Part shown: one piece after another, positions 9,228 to 17,653 of the stretch | How the letters are laid out: every line of letters begins with the position of its first letter | Numbering within the stretch: position 1 is the stretch's first letter | Assembly: GCA_021731445.1 (NCBI GenBank) | Contig: JAKFXK010000016.1 | Location: forward strand, 1 to 52,319 | Direction of reading: 5' to 3' | From: Nevskiaceae bacterium | GTDB lineage: Bacteria; Pseudomonadota; Gammaproteobacteria; Nevskiales; Nevskiaceae | DNA length: 52,319 nt | Notes under the pieces: generated by a model | Databases searched by the model: none | What the model was told of the DNA's origin: nothing | Seen by the model: only the letters and a program-made list of their open reading frames with translations | Made by a program: the position numbers and the translations under genes

Positions 9228-9491
9228 GGCGTGTCATCCGTTAAATAGTCGCTGCTTGCTGGTCAAAAATCGTGTCAGGCAAGGCGCGAGCCGACGCAAA
9301 GGCTGGAGCCTTTGCTAGGCAAGCAACGCTGCATGACGCGATTTTGACCAGCAACCCTCTGGGGCGGGGCTGTTTTGGGGCATTGCTGCGTCACAAGGCT
9401 TGCGAAGACTTCGAGTATTCGCTGCACCTTGTTCCTTGCACTGTCCCAAAACAGCCTTCCGCCGCAGCGACCATTTAATTGATGACACGCC
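9228..9491. mobile_element. MITE-like structured repeat, copy 1 (264 bp), inserted at the otsA stop
   Basis: Imperfect ~28-bp terminal inverted repeats start GGCGTGTCATC at 9228 and end with the complement at 9491. CTAG lies on both sides (9224-9227 and 9492-9495) and looks like a 4-bp target duplication, a target type seen with IS5-group elements. The interior has two side-by-side arms: 9256-9276 pairs with 9333-9353 and encloses an 8-bp hairpin (GCAAAGGC/GCCTTTGC, 9296-9315); around 9361-9382 pairs with 9442-9463. No ORF looks real, so any movement would need a transposase elsewhere. A second copy lies at 42871-43133. The TAG inside the right CTAG is the otsA stop codon, so the insertion did not damage the gene. 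Confidence 0.8.
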
Positions 9492-10868
9492 CTAGTTAGT
9501 GGGCCGGCTGGAATTCAGGTCACGCAAGAATGACTCGCGCCAGTGCGCAATGTCCTCGGCCAACAGTTTTTTCATGAGCTGCTGATGGCGTTGCTGCCGT
9601 TCCTCCAAGGGCATGTGCCGCGCGGTCTGGATGGCTTCGGACACCGCGACGGCGTCATACGGGTTGACCAGAAGCGCGGCCTGCATCTGTCGCGCCGCAC
9701 CGGCGAACTGGGAAAGCACCAGCACCCCGGGGTCAGCCGGGTCCTGAGCGGCCACATATTCCTTCGCCACCAGATTCATGCCGTCGCGCATGGGCGTGAC
9801 CAGACCGATCCGGCTGCTGCGGTACAGCGCTGTCAATGCACGCCGGTTGACCGCGCGATTGATGTAGCGGATCGGTGTCCAGTCGAGTTGTGCGAAGCGG
9901 CCATTGATGTGGCCGGCCAGTGATTCGAGTTCCTTGCGGATCGCGGTGTATTCGTCCAGCTCGCCACGGCTGGTCGGCGCGATCTGCAGCAGCTCGACGC
10001 GCCCCTGGGTGTCCGGGTAGTCCTCCAGGAGCCGCAGCATGGACTGGAATCGTTGCGGCAAGCCCTTGGTGTAGTCCAGGCGGTCCACGCCAATGATCTG
10101 CGTGCGGCCCTGGAGCGTGTCGCGCATCTTGAGAAGTTCACGCCGCACGGGCGCTGAGGCCGCCTGTTTCATCAGCTCGCGTGTGTCGATGCCGATGGGA
10201 TAAGCCTTGGCCACCAGTGTCCGGCCGTAGGCGGTGCAGAGGTCACCGCTGATCGACCCGCCGGCCTGACGCACCACGTAATCGCGGAAGCGCAGCAAAT
10301 CATCTTCGGTCTGAAAGCCCAGCAGATCGTATGAAAACAGCCCGCGCATCAGCTGTGCATGCTGTGGCAGGGTCGTCAGCAGCTCGGTCATCGGGAAAGG
10401 AATATGCAGAAAGAACCCGATGGCTTGCGATGCGCCATGCTCGCGCAGCGCCTCGGCAAATGGCAGAAGGTGGTAGTCATGAACCCAGATATGGTCATCG
10501 GGCTTGAGCAGCGGCGACAGCAGGTTGGCCAGTTTGCGATTGACCAGCCGGTAGCCCTCGTAGTGGCGGCGGTTGAAGGTGGTGAGATCGGTGCGGAAAT
10601 GGAACAGCGGCCACAGGCAGCGGTTGGCAAAACCGTTGTAATACTCATCCAGCTCGATCTGGCTCAAGTCGACGGTGGCCGCAGTGATGTTGCCTTCCTG
10701 CTCATACTGCAAGCGTGCTTCACCGCCTTCGCTGATCTCGCCCGTCCACCCGAACCAGAGACCGCCGCGGGCTTTCAGCGCCTCGAGCAAGGCCACTGCC
10801 AAACCGCCGGCGCGGCCGGGGCCACGGATCGGGCCGACCCGGTTGGAGACTGCCACCAGGCGGCTCAT
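9492..10868 (-). CDS. otsA: Trehalose-6-phosphate synthase
   Basis: 458 aa GT20 glycosyltransferase that joins UDP-glucose and glucose-6-phosphate into trehalose-6-phosphate, the first step of OtsAB osmoprotectant synthesis. The start MSRLVAVSNRVGP, the GGLAVALLEALKARGGLWFGW block, HDYHLLPFAEALRE and VDRLDYTKGLPQRF are hallmark motifs. ATG 10868 overlaps the stop of the GH15 gene (ATGA). The frame extends further upstream but only over GH15 codons. The TAG stop is part of the CTAG flanking the inserted structured repeat. It is the last gene of a six-gene minus-strand operon. Confidence 0.97.
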   Translation of the reverse strand: MSRLVAVSNRVGPIRGPGRAGGLAVALLEALKARGGLWFGWTGEISEGGEARLQYEQEGNITAATVDLSQIELDEYYNGFANRCLWPLFHFRTDLTTFNRRHYEGYRLVNRKLANLLSPLLKPDDHIWVHDYHLLPFAEALREHGASQAIGFFLHIPFPMTELLTTLPQHAQLMRGLFSYDLLGFQTEDDLLRFRDYVVRQAGGSISGDLCTAYGRTLVAKAYPIGIDTRELMKQAASAPVRRELLKMRDTLQGRTQIIGVDRLDYTKGLPQRFQSMLRLLEDYPDTQGRVELLQIAPTSRGELDEYTAIRKELESLAGHINGRFAQLDWTPIRYINRAVNRRALTALYRSSRIGLVTPMRDGMNLVAKEYVAAQDPADPGVLVLSQFAGAARQMQAALLVNPYDAVAVSEAIQTARHMPLEERQQRHQQLMKKLLAEDIAHWRESFLRDLNSSRPTN

Positions 10869-12652
10869 ATCATTTCTTCCCAGCGTTTGGACAATCGCGT
10901 CGCCGCGTTGATGATCCCGACCAGCGAATAGGTCTGTGGATAGTTGCCCCACAGTTCGTGGGTCTTGGGATCGATGTCTTCCGAGAGCAGGCCGACGCGG
11001 TTGCGCCAGGTCAGTGTGTGCTCGAACAGCTCCCGTGCCTCGGCCTTGCGACCGACGCGGATGAGTGCGTCGATGTGCCAGAACGTGCAGATGTTGAAAG
11101 CGGTTTGCGGCACGCCGAAGTCATCGGCGGCAACGTAGCGAAACAGATGGTGCCCACGCTTCAAGCGCCGCTCGATGGCCTCGACGGTGCTGCGAAAACG
11201 CGGATCGCCGGGTGCGGAATAGCCGACTTCAGCCATCAGCAGCAGGCCGGCCTCGACATCGTCGCCGCCAAAACTTTCGGCGTAGCTGTTGAGCCCGGCA
11301 TTCCAGGCCTTGGTCTCGATGGCGTGGCGGATTTCGTCGGCGCGCTCCTGCCAGAGCGCTGCCTTGACGTCGAGATGGAGGTGCGTCGCAATCTTTGCCA
11401 GTCGGTCGCAGGCGGCCCAGCACATCAGCACCGACGAGGTATGCACCCGTGCCCGCGTGCGCAGTTCCCACATGCCGGCATCGGGCAGCAGATGGACCGC
11501 GTAGGCCTGCTCGCCCACCCGCTCAAGACGCTCGAAATCAGCGAGCGTGCCGGGTCGCAGCAGCCGCAGATCGAAAAAAGCCTGCGCGCTGGCGAGCACC
11601 ACATTGCCGTACACATCGTGCTGAAAATGCTCAAAGGCCTGGTTGCCGATCCGCACCGGGCCCATGCCGCGATAACCGGCGAGATCACCGGCTTCGCGCT
11701 CATACAGATTATGCTCGAGCCCGACTCCGTAGACCGGCTGCAGATGTCCACGCCCGGCACCGGTCACCAGATTGGCGAGGTAGCGCAGGTAGCGCTCCAT
11801 GGTGTCCACTTCGGAGAGGGAGTTGAGCGCACGCACCACGAAAAACGCATCGCGCAGCCAGCAATAGCGATAGTCCCAGTTGCGGCTGGAGCCATGATGC
11901 TCTGGGATGCTGGTGGTGATGGCGGCGAGGATCGCGCCGGTCTCTTCAAAGGTGCAGAGCTTGAGCGTAAGGGCGGCGCGGATCACTGCCTCCTGCCACT
12001 CCAGCGGCAGCGTCAGACGGCGCACCCACTCCTTCCAGTAGCGTTCGGTTTTCTCCTGATACGCCCGGGCGGTGGATTCGATGCCCTCGGCGAGCGCCTC
12101 GTCTGGCCCCAGCAGGAAAGACAGCGGCTCTTCCAGCAGAAAAGAGGTCTCATCCAGCACAAAGGCGATGGGTGCGTTGGTTGACAGTCGCATCGTCGGT
12201 TGTGGACCGACATAGCGGATGTGGTTGCTGCCATGCGTGCGTTCCGGTGTGGATCTGCCGTAGGCATAGGAAGGTCTGAGCCGCACGCGAATGCGCGGCT
12301 TGCCTGTGATCGGACGAATGCGCCGCACCAGCATCAGCGGACGATAGATGCGCTCGCGCGCTTCGAAGCGGGGCGCGAAGTCGGTGATCTCCAGCGCATT
12401 GCCCGCAGCGTCGAACAGGCGGGTGAGCAGTACGGTGGTGTTGCCGACATATTGCTGCTCACTTCGCACGGATCCATCGAGTTCGATGGACCAGTGACCA
12501 CGCTGCTGCTCGCGGGTCTCGCCGTCGACGAGCGCATGGAACACCGGATCACCATCGGGTCGCGGCAGGCAATACCAGACGACCCGCGCCTCGGGGTCGA
12601 TGAGCGCCGAGATCGCACAGTTGCCCACCACACCCAGCGAAAGGCTTGTCAT
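10865..12652 (-). CDS. Glycoside hydrolase family 15 protein (glucoamylase/trehalase-like)
   Basis: 595 aa. It has the N-terminal beta-sandwich start typical of bacterial GH15 enzymes (VGNCAISALIDPEARVVWYCLPR) and a C-terminal alpha/alpha barrel with the SRNWDYRYCWLRDA motif and the acidic SEDIDPKTHELWGNYPQTYS motif that holds the catalytic base. Family members hydrolyse terminal alpha-glucosides, and some act on trehalose. Its place between otsB and otsA, with one-to-four-base overlaps on both sides, suggests a role in trehalose or glycogen turnover. ATG 12652 overlaps the otsB stop (TGATG); GTG 12655 is an alternative start. No signal peptide is visible, so it is probably cytoplasmic. Confidence 0.93.
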   Translation of the reverse strand: MTSLSLGVVGNCAISALIDPEARVVWYCLPRPDGDPVFHALVDGETREQQRGHWSIELDGSVRSEQQYVGNTTVLLTRLFDAAGNALEITDFAPRFEARERIYRPLMLVRRIRPITGKPRIRVRLRPSYAYGRSTPERTHGSNHIRYVGPQPTMRLSTNAPIAFVLDETSFLLEEPLSFLLGPDEALAEGIESTARAYQEKTERYWKEWVRRLTLPLEWQEAVIRAALTLKLCTFEETGAILAAITTSIPEHHGSSRNWDYRYCWLRDAFFVVRALNSLSEVDTMERYLRYLANLVTGAGRGHLQPVYGVGLEHNLYEREAGDLAGYRGMGPVRIGNQAFEHFQHDVYGNVVLASAQAFFDLRLLRPGTLADFERLERVGEQAYAVHLLPDAGMWELRTRARVHTSSVLMCWAACDRLAKIATHLHLDVKAALWQERADEIRHAIETKAWNAGLNSYAESFGGDDVEAGLLLMAEVGYSAPGDPRFRSTVEAIERRLKRGHHLFRYVAADDFGVPQTAFNICTFWHIDALIRVGRKAEARELFEHTLTWRNRVGLLSEDIDPKTHELWGNYPQTYSLVGIINAATRLSKRWEEMI

Positions 12653-13422
12653 CACATCGCTCCTGCCGAAGCAGCCGGAGTGGGCAGCAGGAGCGCTTTC
12701 AAGGCGGCCGCCAGCCAGACATGAACATCGCCGACCGTAGGCAATCGATATTGAGCGAGGCTCGGACCGGGACCCACCTTGATGCCGAACCCGCCCAGCG
12801 ACTGCACGGCAGCGATGCCATGCTCGTCAGTGGCATCGTCGCCAATGTAGACCGGCAGGCGGCTGGCAAAGGGCGCGGCACACATCAGGCGATGCACCGC
12901 CTGCCCCTTGTCGATGCCCATCGGCAAGGCTTCAAGCACCATCTTGCCCGCTTGCACAGCAAGGCCCTCCACCAATGCCAACTTGCGCAAATACTGTTCG
13001 CATTCTGCCTGCCGCTCGGGGGCGAGTCGGTAGTGCAGGGCAACAGAGATTTTCTTGTCTTCGATGAGGATGCGGGGGTCGTCGGCAAAGTGCCAGCGCA
13101 GGGCGGCGACCGCACCTTGTGTCTGCACCTCGAGCCCATACTCGATGGCGCCGTGTGCTTGGCACCTGAGTTCGGCGCCGTGCACGCCAGCTCCAGCGAA
13201 CGCCCAACCCGGAAAGAAGCGATCAAGCTCAGTCAGCCGACGGCCACTGACCAAGGCGAGGCCATCCTGCAGAAACTGCTGTACGCCCTGCAGCAGCGCA
13301 TGCAAGGCGGGACTGACGACAACCGCGTCCGGCTCGGGGGCGATCTCGACCAGAGAGCCGTCAAAGTCCTGGAACAGGGCCATGCTGGAACACAGCGGGG
13401 GTGGCGGAGAGTCCATGCTCAT
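12652..13422 (-). CDS. otsB: Trehalose-6-phosphate phosphatase
   Basis: 256 aa HAD-superfamily phosphatase that removes phosphate from trehalose-6-phosphate to give trehalose. HAD motif I is DFDGSLVEIAPEPD, where the first Asp is the nucleophile. Motif IV is YIGDDATDEHGIAAV near the C-terminus, and the G-ALVSGR motif II (LALVSGRRLTEL) lies between. I chose ATG 13422 (MSMDSPPPP) because it overlaps the ybhN stop as ATGA; a longer upstream frame is only a shadow. It is coupled to GH15 and otsA downstream. Confidence 0.95.
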   Translation of the reverse strand: MSMDSPPPPLCSSMALFQDFDGSLVEIAPEPDAVVVSPALHALLQGVQQFLQDGLALVSGRRLTELDRFFPGWAFAGAGVHGAELRCQAHGAIEYGLEVQTQGAVAALRWHFADDPRILIEDKKISVALHYRLAPERQAECEQYLRKLALVEGLAVQAGKMVLEALPMGIDKGQAVHRLMCAAPFASRLPVYIGDDATDEHGIAAVQSLGGFGIKVGPGPSLAQYRLPTVGDVHVWLAAALKALLLPTPAASAGAM

Positions 13423-14456
13423 CGCGCTGTTTCCAACCGAGCAAGGGCTCCCGATGTCGTGCTGGCCGGTGCACGTCGCCATTGCAGTTCCAGCACCAGA
13501 TAAAGGCTGGCTCCCAGTAGCAGCGGCAGAAGTTGGAACACCGAGCGATAGGCAATCAGCGCCGCGACGATGGCGGAGGTGCCGAGCTGAGGTCCAAGCA
13601 CGGCGACGAACACCACTTCAGTCACACCGACACCCGCTGGCACACGGATCACCAGGCCAGCTACCGTACTGAGAAACAGCACGGCCAGCACATTGAAGTA
13701 TTCAGCCTTGGCGGGCAGAAAATGCGTTACCACGCCCGCGATACCGCCCCACACGAGTGCAGAAAGCGCGAGCTGCATCAAGGCGATGGTGAGTGTCGGC
13801 ACGGTGAAACGTATTCCACGCAAATGCCAGCAATGGCCTGAAGCGCGATAGCACCACACCAGATAGGCACAGCAAAAACAGAGCAAGAGAGCCCCCGCAG
13901 CGTGCAGCCAAGCCTGGTGGATGGGCCAGCGCGCCGGCAGCTCAGGCGGCGCGAATAGAAAGATCAATCCGGCGAGCAGCACAAAGCCACTCCAGTTCGT
14001 GCTGATGCTGAGCACGGCGATACGTGTCGTTTTTCGAAACCCGATGCCCTGGCGCGCATAGAGGCGGTAACGCGCTGCCCAGTTGCCCAGCAGGGAACTC
14101 AAGTTGATGGCGATCGAATAAGCCACGAAGCCAATGGCAAGACAGCTGCGGGTGCGGGTCGGATGGCGTTCGTGCGCCTTGCTGAGCAACTCATAACTGC
14201 TGGCGGCGGCGTAGGTGACAAGGGTGAGCATGATGCCGCCCCAGATTTGCCTGCTTTCCAACCGTAGCAGTGCCGTGCGGATATCCACCCAGTCGAGTTG
14301 GTCGACCGCATTCAACAGCAGGAAAGCAAACAGCAGCATTCCTGCCGGTAGCAGCAAGCGCAGCAGCCAGTGCCAATGCGAGGAGCGCGGCAGTTTGCCA
14401 ACTGTCCGACCGGATATCTTGCTTCGGCGGCTGCGTGGCCTGACAAAGCGGATCAC
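13419..14456 (-). CDS. ybhN: YbhN-like multi-pass membrane protein (UPF0104/LPG synthase TM family)
   Basis: About 345 aa with roughly eight hydrophobic helices and the family signature NLSSLLGNWAARYRLYARQGI plus RVPAGVGVTEVVFV. The family shares the flippase-like membrane domain of lysylphosphatidylglycerol synthases; its substrate is unknown. The GTG at 14456 overlaps the clsB stop as GTGA. The long upstream extension of the frame overlaps clsB and is not coding. In E. coli ybhN also follows clsB (ybhO) and ybhP, so the trio is conserved; its union with trehalose genes is the local feature. Confidence 0.9.
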   Translation of the reverse strand: MIRFVRPRSRRSKISGRTVGKLPRSSHWHWLLRLLLPAGMLLFAFLLLNAVDQLDWVDIRTALLRLESRQIWGGIMLTLVTYAAASSYELLSKAHERHPTRTRSCLAIGFVAYSIAINLSSLLGNWAARYRLYARQGIGFRKTTRIAVLSISTNWSGFVLLAGLIFLFAPPELPARWPIHQAWLHAAGALLLCFCCAYLVWCYRASGHCWHLRGIRFTVPTLTIALMQLALSALVWGGIAGVVTHFLPAKAEYFNVLAVLFLSTVAGLVIRVPAGVGVTEVVFVAVLGPQLGTSAIVAALIAYRSVFQLLPLLLGASLYLVLELQWRRAPASTTSGALARLETAR

Positions 14457-15697
14457 GGTGCCTGCTCCGGGACTCTCACCAGCTTCTGATCCGCGCTGCT
14501 GAGAATCTGGCTTTGAGGCCGGGATGCCGGCAGGCGACGCGCCAAGCCTGGAAAATAGTAGCTGACGTGATAGGCCAGAAAGCCGAGGAACATACCCCAC
14601 CAGGAGGGATTTCTCAGGCTCTCCCGGTCGAGTTTTTTGCAGCTGTGCGCCACCAGGTGATCGAGCTTATCGGCCAGCTCTGCAGCAAACGTGCGGTCTG
14701 CCACGAACACATTGGCTTCGAGGTTGAGTGCGAGGCTCAAGGGGTCGAGATTGCTCGATCCGACCGTTGACCACTCGCCGTCGATGACCGCCACCTTGGC
14801 GTGGATGGGGCGCTCGCAGTACTCATGAATCTCGACGCCGGCGCGCGCCAATCTGGCGTATAGCGTCTGGGTGATGGAACGCACGCGTGGCATGTCCGGA
14901 TTGCCCTGCATGATGAGTTGCACCCGTACGCCGCGCCGTGCCGCGCGAGTCAGTTCGCGCAGCAGCCGGTAGCCCGGGAAGAAGTAGGCATTGGCAATCA
15001 CCACACGTTGTCGCGAGGCGCGAATGGCAATGCGGTAAAGCCGCTCGATGTCATCGAAGTGCCGATGGTTGTCCCGGCTGGCGATGAGTGCGACGGCCGG
15101 CCGTTGCGTAGTCACCGGTTGAGACTCACGCGAATGCCGCCACCGCCGCAGCCAGGACAGTCTTGGCCAGGATAGCCGTGGCGAACTGACCGCAGTCAGT
15201 TCGAGCATCAGCTGCCGGATGTCGTCCACCAGCGGCCCTTCCACTTGCACGGCGTAGTCCTGCTTGGATTCTGGACCCGACGACAGAAGATGGTCTACGG
15301 AGAAATTGATGCCACCGACAAAGGCGATGCGGTGATCAACCACCACGATCTTGCGGTGCAACCGGCGGAACAGATTCACCCGATTGCCCAAGAGCCGCGG
15401 GAACGGCTCGAACATGCGCAGCACCACACCAAGCGATTGCATCCTCTCGATGAACCCGGCAGAGAGTTTTTCGGAGCCGTAGCCATCGACCGTGAGTTCG
15501 ACATGCGCGCCACGGCGTGCGGCGGCGGCAATGGCCGCCTCCAGCTCGTTGCCCACCTGATCCTCGAACAGGATGAAGGTTTCGATCAGCACTTCTTCAG
15601 TCGCAGCCGCGATGGCCGCGAACACGGCGGGATAGTACTGCTCGCCGTTTTCCAGCAATCGCAGCTGATTGCCTTCCCGCCATTGCCACTGGCTCAT
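14453..15697 (-). CDS. clsB: Cardiolipin synthase B, phospholipase D family
   Basis: 414 aa with two HKD catalytic motifs: RLHRKIVVVDHRIAFVGGIN in the N-terminal half and PIHAKVAVIDGEWSTVGSSN in the C-terminal half. It has no N-terminal membrane helices, which fits ClsB (YbhO) rather than ClsA. It condenses phosphatidylglycerol molecules into cardiolipin at the inner membrane. The C-terminus has a hydrophobic WWGMFLGFLAYHVSYYFPG segment. ATG 15697 overlaps the ybhP stop (ATGA). Confidence 0.93.
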   Translation of the reverse strand: MSQWQWREGNQLRLLENGEQYYPAVFAAIAAATEEVLIETFILFEDQVGNELEAAIAAAARRGAHVELTVDGYGSEKLSAGFIERMQSLGVVLRMFEPFPRLLGNRVNLFRRLHRKIVVVDHRIAFVGGINFSVDHLLSSGPESKQDYAVQVEGPLVDDIRQLMLELTAVSSPRLSWPRLSWLRRWRHSRESQPVTTQRPAVALIASRDNHRHFDDIERLYRIAIRASRQRVVIANAYFFPGYRLLRELTRAARRGVRVQLIMQGNPDMPRVRSITQTLYARLARAGVEIHEYCERPIHAKVAVIDGEWSTVGSSNLDPLSLALNLEANVFVADRTFAAELADKLDHLVAHSCKKLDRESLRNPSWWGMFLGFLAYHVSYYFPGLARRLPASRPQSQILSSADQKLVRVPEQAP

Positions 15698-16533
15698 AGC
15701 ACCAACTCCGCGCCGAGTGGGATGTGATCCGACAAATGCGACCAGGGCTTGCGTTTGATCTGAACGGGTGTGGCGCTGATGACGTTGCGGGTGTAGATGC
15801 GATCAAGGCGCAGCAGGGGCCAGCGCGCGGGAAAGCTCAGTGCCGCCCGACCCCTGCTGCGGACATAAACTTCCTCGAGTCCGGCCCCCTGGGCAAGCGG
15901 TTCATGCGCGCGCGCGCGCCAGTCATTGAAATCACCCGCCACCATCAGCGGCGCGGCGTACGGAACCTTCTCATCAATGATCCGGCAAAGTTTTGCCAGC
16001 TGCTGCTGGCGATGCTGTTCCATCAGGCTCAGATGCACGGTGATGAGGTGAATCGGCAGGCGACCCTCCGGCAGTGCCAGCACGCAATGCAGCAGGCCGC
16101 GCTGTTCGGGGCCGGTGATCGAGATGTCGTGGTTCTGGTGGCTGACGATGGGGTACTTGGAGAGCACCGCATTGCCGTGATGGCCTTCGGTGTAGATGGC
16201 ATTGCGGCCATAGGCGTGCTGATGCCAGATCGAATCCGCGAGAAACTCGTACTGCGACAGCTGCGGCCATGCAGAGTGTCGAGTCTGATGACCACTATGC
16301 TCGCCGAGTACCTCCTGCAAACAAACCACATCGGCGGCGAAGGCACGAATGGCATCGCGCAATTCAGGCAGCACAAAGCGCCGATTGAAAACACTGAAGC
16401 CCTTGTGAATATTCAGGGTCAGCAACCTCAAGGTGATCGGCTCTTCATCGAGGGCCAGCGAGCGCGCCGGACTATTGGAAGTCGGCAATCCCGGACGAGG
16501 CTGTGAGGAAGCTGGGGAGGGGCTCAGTGCCAT
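15694..16533 (-). CDS. ybhP: YbhP-like endonuclease/exonuclease/phosphatase family protein
   Basis: About 279 aa EEP-fold metal-dependent hydrolase. Motifs: LTLNIHKG (metal ligand Asn), CLQEV (Glu), GDFNDW (Asp/Asn) and the terminal SDHIPL (His). Members include nucleases and phosphodiesterases; YbhP substrate is not known. First gene of the ybhP-clsB-ybhN-otsB-GH15-otsA operon. Start is uncertain: ATG 16533 (MALSPSP) is chosen, while an in-frame GTG at 16587 would add 18 residues; neither has a strong ribosome site. Confidence 0.87.
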   Translation of the reverse strand: MALSPSPASSQPRPGLPTSNSPARSLALDEEPITLRLLTLNIHKGFSVFNRRFVLPELRDAIRAFAADVVCLQEVLGEHSGHQTRHSAWPQLSQYEFLADSIWHQHAYGRNAIYTEGHHGNAVLSKYPIVSHQNHDISITGPEQRGLLHCVLALPEGRLPIHLITVHLSLMEQHRQQQLAKLCRIIDEKVPYAAPLMVAGDFNDWRARAHEPLAQGAGLEEVYVRSRGRAALSFPARWPLLRLDRIYTRNVISATPVQIKRKPWSHLSDHIPLGAELVL

Positions 16534-16945
16534 TTGCAGGGTGCCTGAAAGAGCCTCCCATCCTTCTCGCTGTCTCTGAACATGCACTTAAAGGCCGGGC
16601 GCTCGGCGTTTCGGGCGCAGGTTTATTGACGCCGCTTGGGCCATCAAAAAAATGGCCTGAACCGATGAAGCAAAAAAGCCCCGGAGCTTGTAGACAGTGA
16701 GCAGAAGAGTTTCAAGCAGTTGTTTTCAACGCGGGCCAGCGACAGCGATATGAGGCCGGTATGGAGTTGTCATCTGCAAACCATCTTTGACGAAAACTTC
16801 TATGTGGAACCCGTACTGAAAAGTGATCCATGAACGCCTGATCTTGCCAAAGGACCCAGCGGCAATGCCGCCGGGGCTGACCCACTATCAGCGAGTGATG
16901 GCGCTCATGGCTTGACTCGCAGCCAGAGCAGACAACGGACGGCAC
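16534..16945. other. 412-bp gap with coding-like debris, no intact gene
   Basis: The stretch must hold the promoter of the ybhP operon, but I see no convincing -35/-10 pair. On the + strand a short frame at 16820-16915 reads VIHERLILPKDPAAMPP then GLTHYQRVMALMA and ends in TGA. It looks protein-like, but has no start context and no family I recognise, and may be a gene remnant. Base composition is lower in GC than the flanking genes. A hairpin GGCCAT...ATGGCC lies at 16638-16656. Confidence 0.4.
16672..16690 (-). terminator. Possible terminator for minus-strand transcription
   Basis: Read on the minus strand: AAGCT, CCGG loop, GGCTT followed by TTTT. The stem is short (five pairs, one G-U). 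It lies ~260 bp beyond the GST stop and just before the ybhP operon, so it would insulate the two. Confidence 0.4.
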
Positions 16946-17623
16946 TTACGCTGCTGGAGGCTGCTCGACGAAATCCGCCAACTGGTCGCGCAGTGCTTTC
17001 TGAAACGCGGGGCGCGCCTCGCAGCGCTCGCAATAGGCCTTGAGCGCGGGGTACTGCGCGACCAAGTCGGTGTGTCGCAGGATTTGCAGCACCGTGATCA
17101 TCAGCAGGTCAGCAGCGGTGAAGCGGCCTTCGACCAAGTACTCGCGCTCGCCCAGCCATGCAGAGAGTGCGCTGAGGCGGCGCTTGGCGAACTCCTCCAC
17201 CTGCGGACGGCGTTGTTGGGTCCACGCCTCGCCACGGTGGAACAGATCGATCCCCGCCAGTTCCTGCACTGGAGGTTCAATCGAATTGAGCGCAGCGAAC
17301 AGCCAGGTGCGCACGCGCGCGCGTCCAGCAGCATCCGTTGGCATCAACGATTCCGATTGCTCGGCGATGTGCAGCACGATGGCGCCGGACTCGAACAGCT
17401 CCAGGCCATCTCGCGCGTACGCGGGCACCTGGCCGAAGGGTTGCCACTGGCGGTACTCGGTGCTGGCCTGATCGCTGGGCGGCCAGCAAAACTGGACGGT
17501 GTAGGGCAGGCCTGCCTCCTCCAGCGCCCAGCGCACGCGCAGATCGCGCACCAGTCCCCGCGCAAGCTGTGGCACCCAGCGGTAAGCGGTGATGGTGATG
17601 GGATTCAGTGCTGTGTTCATCAT
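16946..17623 (-). CDS. Glutathione S-transferase family protein
   Basis: 225 aa soluble protein. The N-terminal thioredoxin-like domain contains the FGQVPAYARDGLELFESGAI segment, equivalent to the G-site cis-Pro and the ES motif that binds glutathione. The C-terminal all-helical domain carries the FTAADLLM N-capping motif. GSTs conjugate or reduce electrophiles; the substrate here cannot be told. A GAGGAG ribosome site stands 6 bp before ATG 17623. It is 30 bp downstream of the SRPBCC gene on the same strand and probably co-transcribed with the ArsR/SRPBCC pair. Confidence 0.9.
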   Translation of the reverse strand: MMNTALNPITITAYRWVPQLARGLVRDLRVRWALEEAGLPYTVQFCWPPSDQASTEYRQWQPFGQVPAYARDGLELFESGAIVLHIAEQSESLMPTDAAGRARVRTWLFAALNSIEPPVQELAGIDLFHRGEAWTQQRRPQVEEFAKRRLSALSAWLGEREYLVEGRFTAADLLMITVLQILRHTDLVAQYPALKAYCERCEARPAFQKALRDQLADFVEQPPAA

Positions 17624-17653
17624 GATGCTCTCCTCGTTCTGTGCGTCTTGCGT

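Noticed and set aside
9272-9478. 68-codon + strand frame
   Set aside because: Lies wholly inside the structured repeat; the equivalent frame is not preserved in the second copy, so it is not a transposase or peptide gene.
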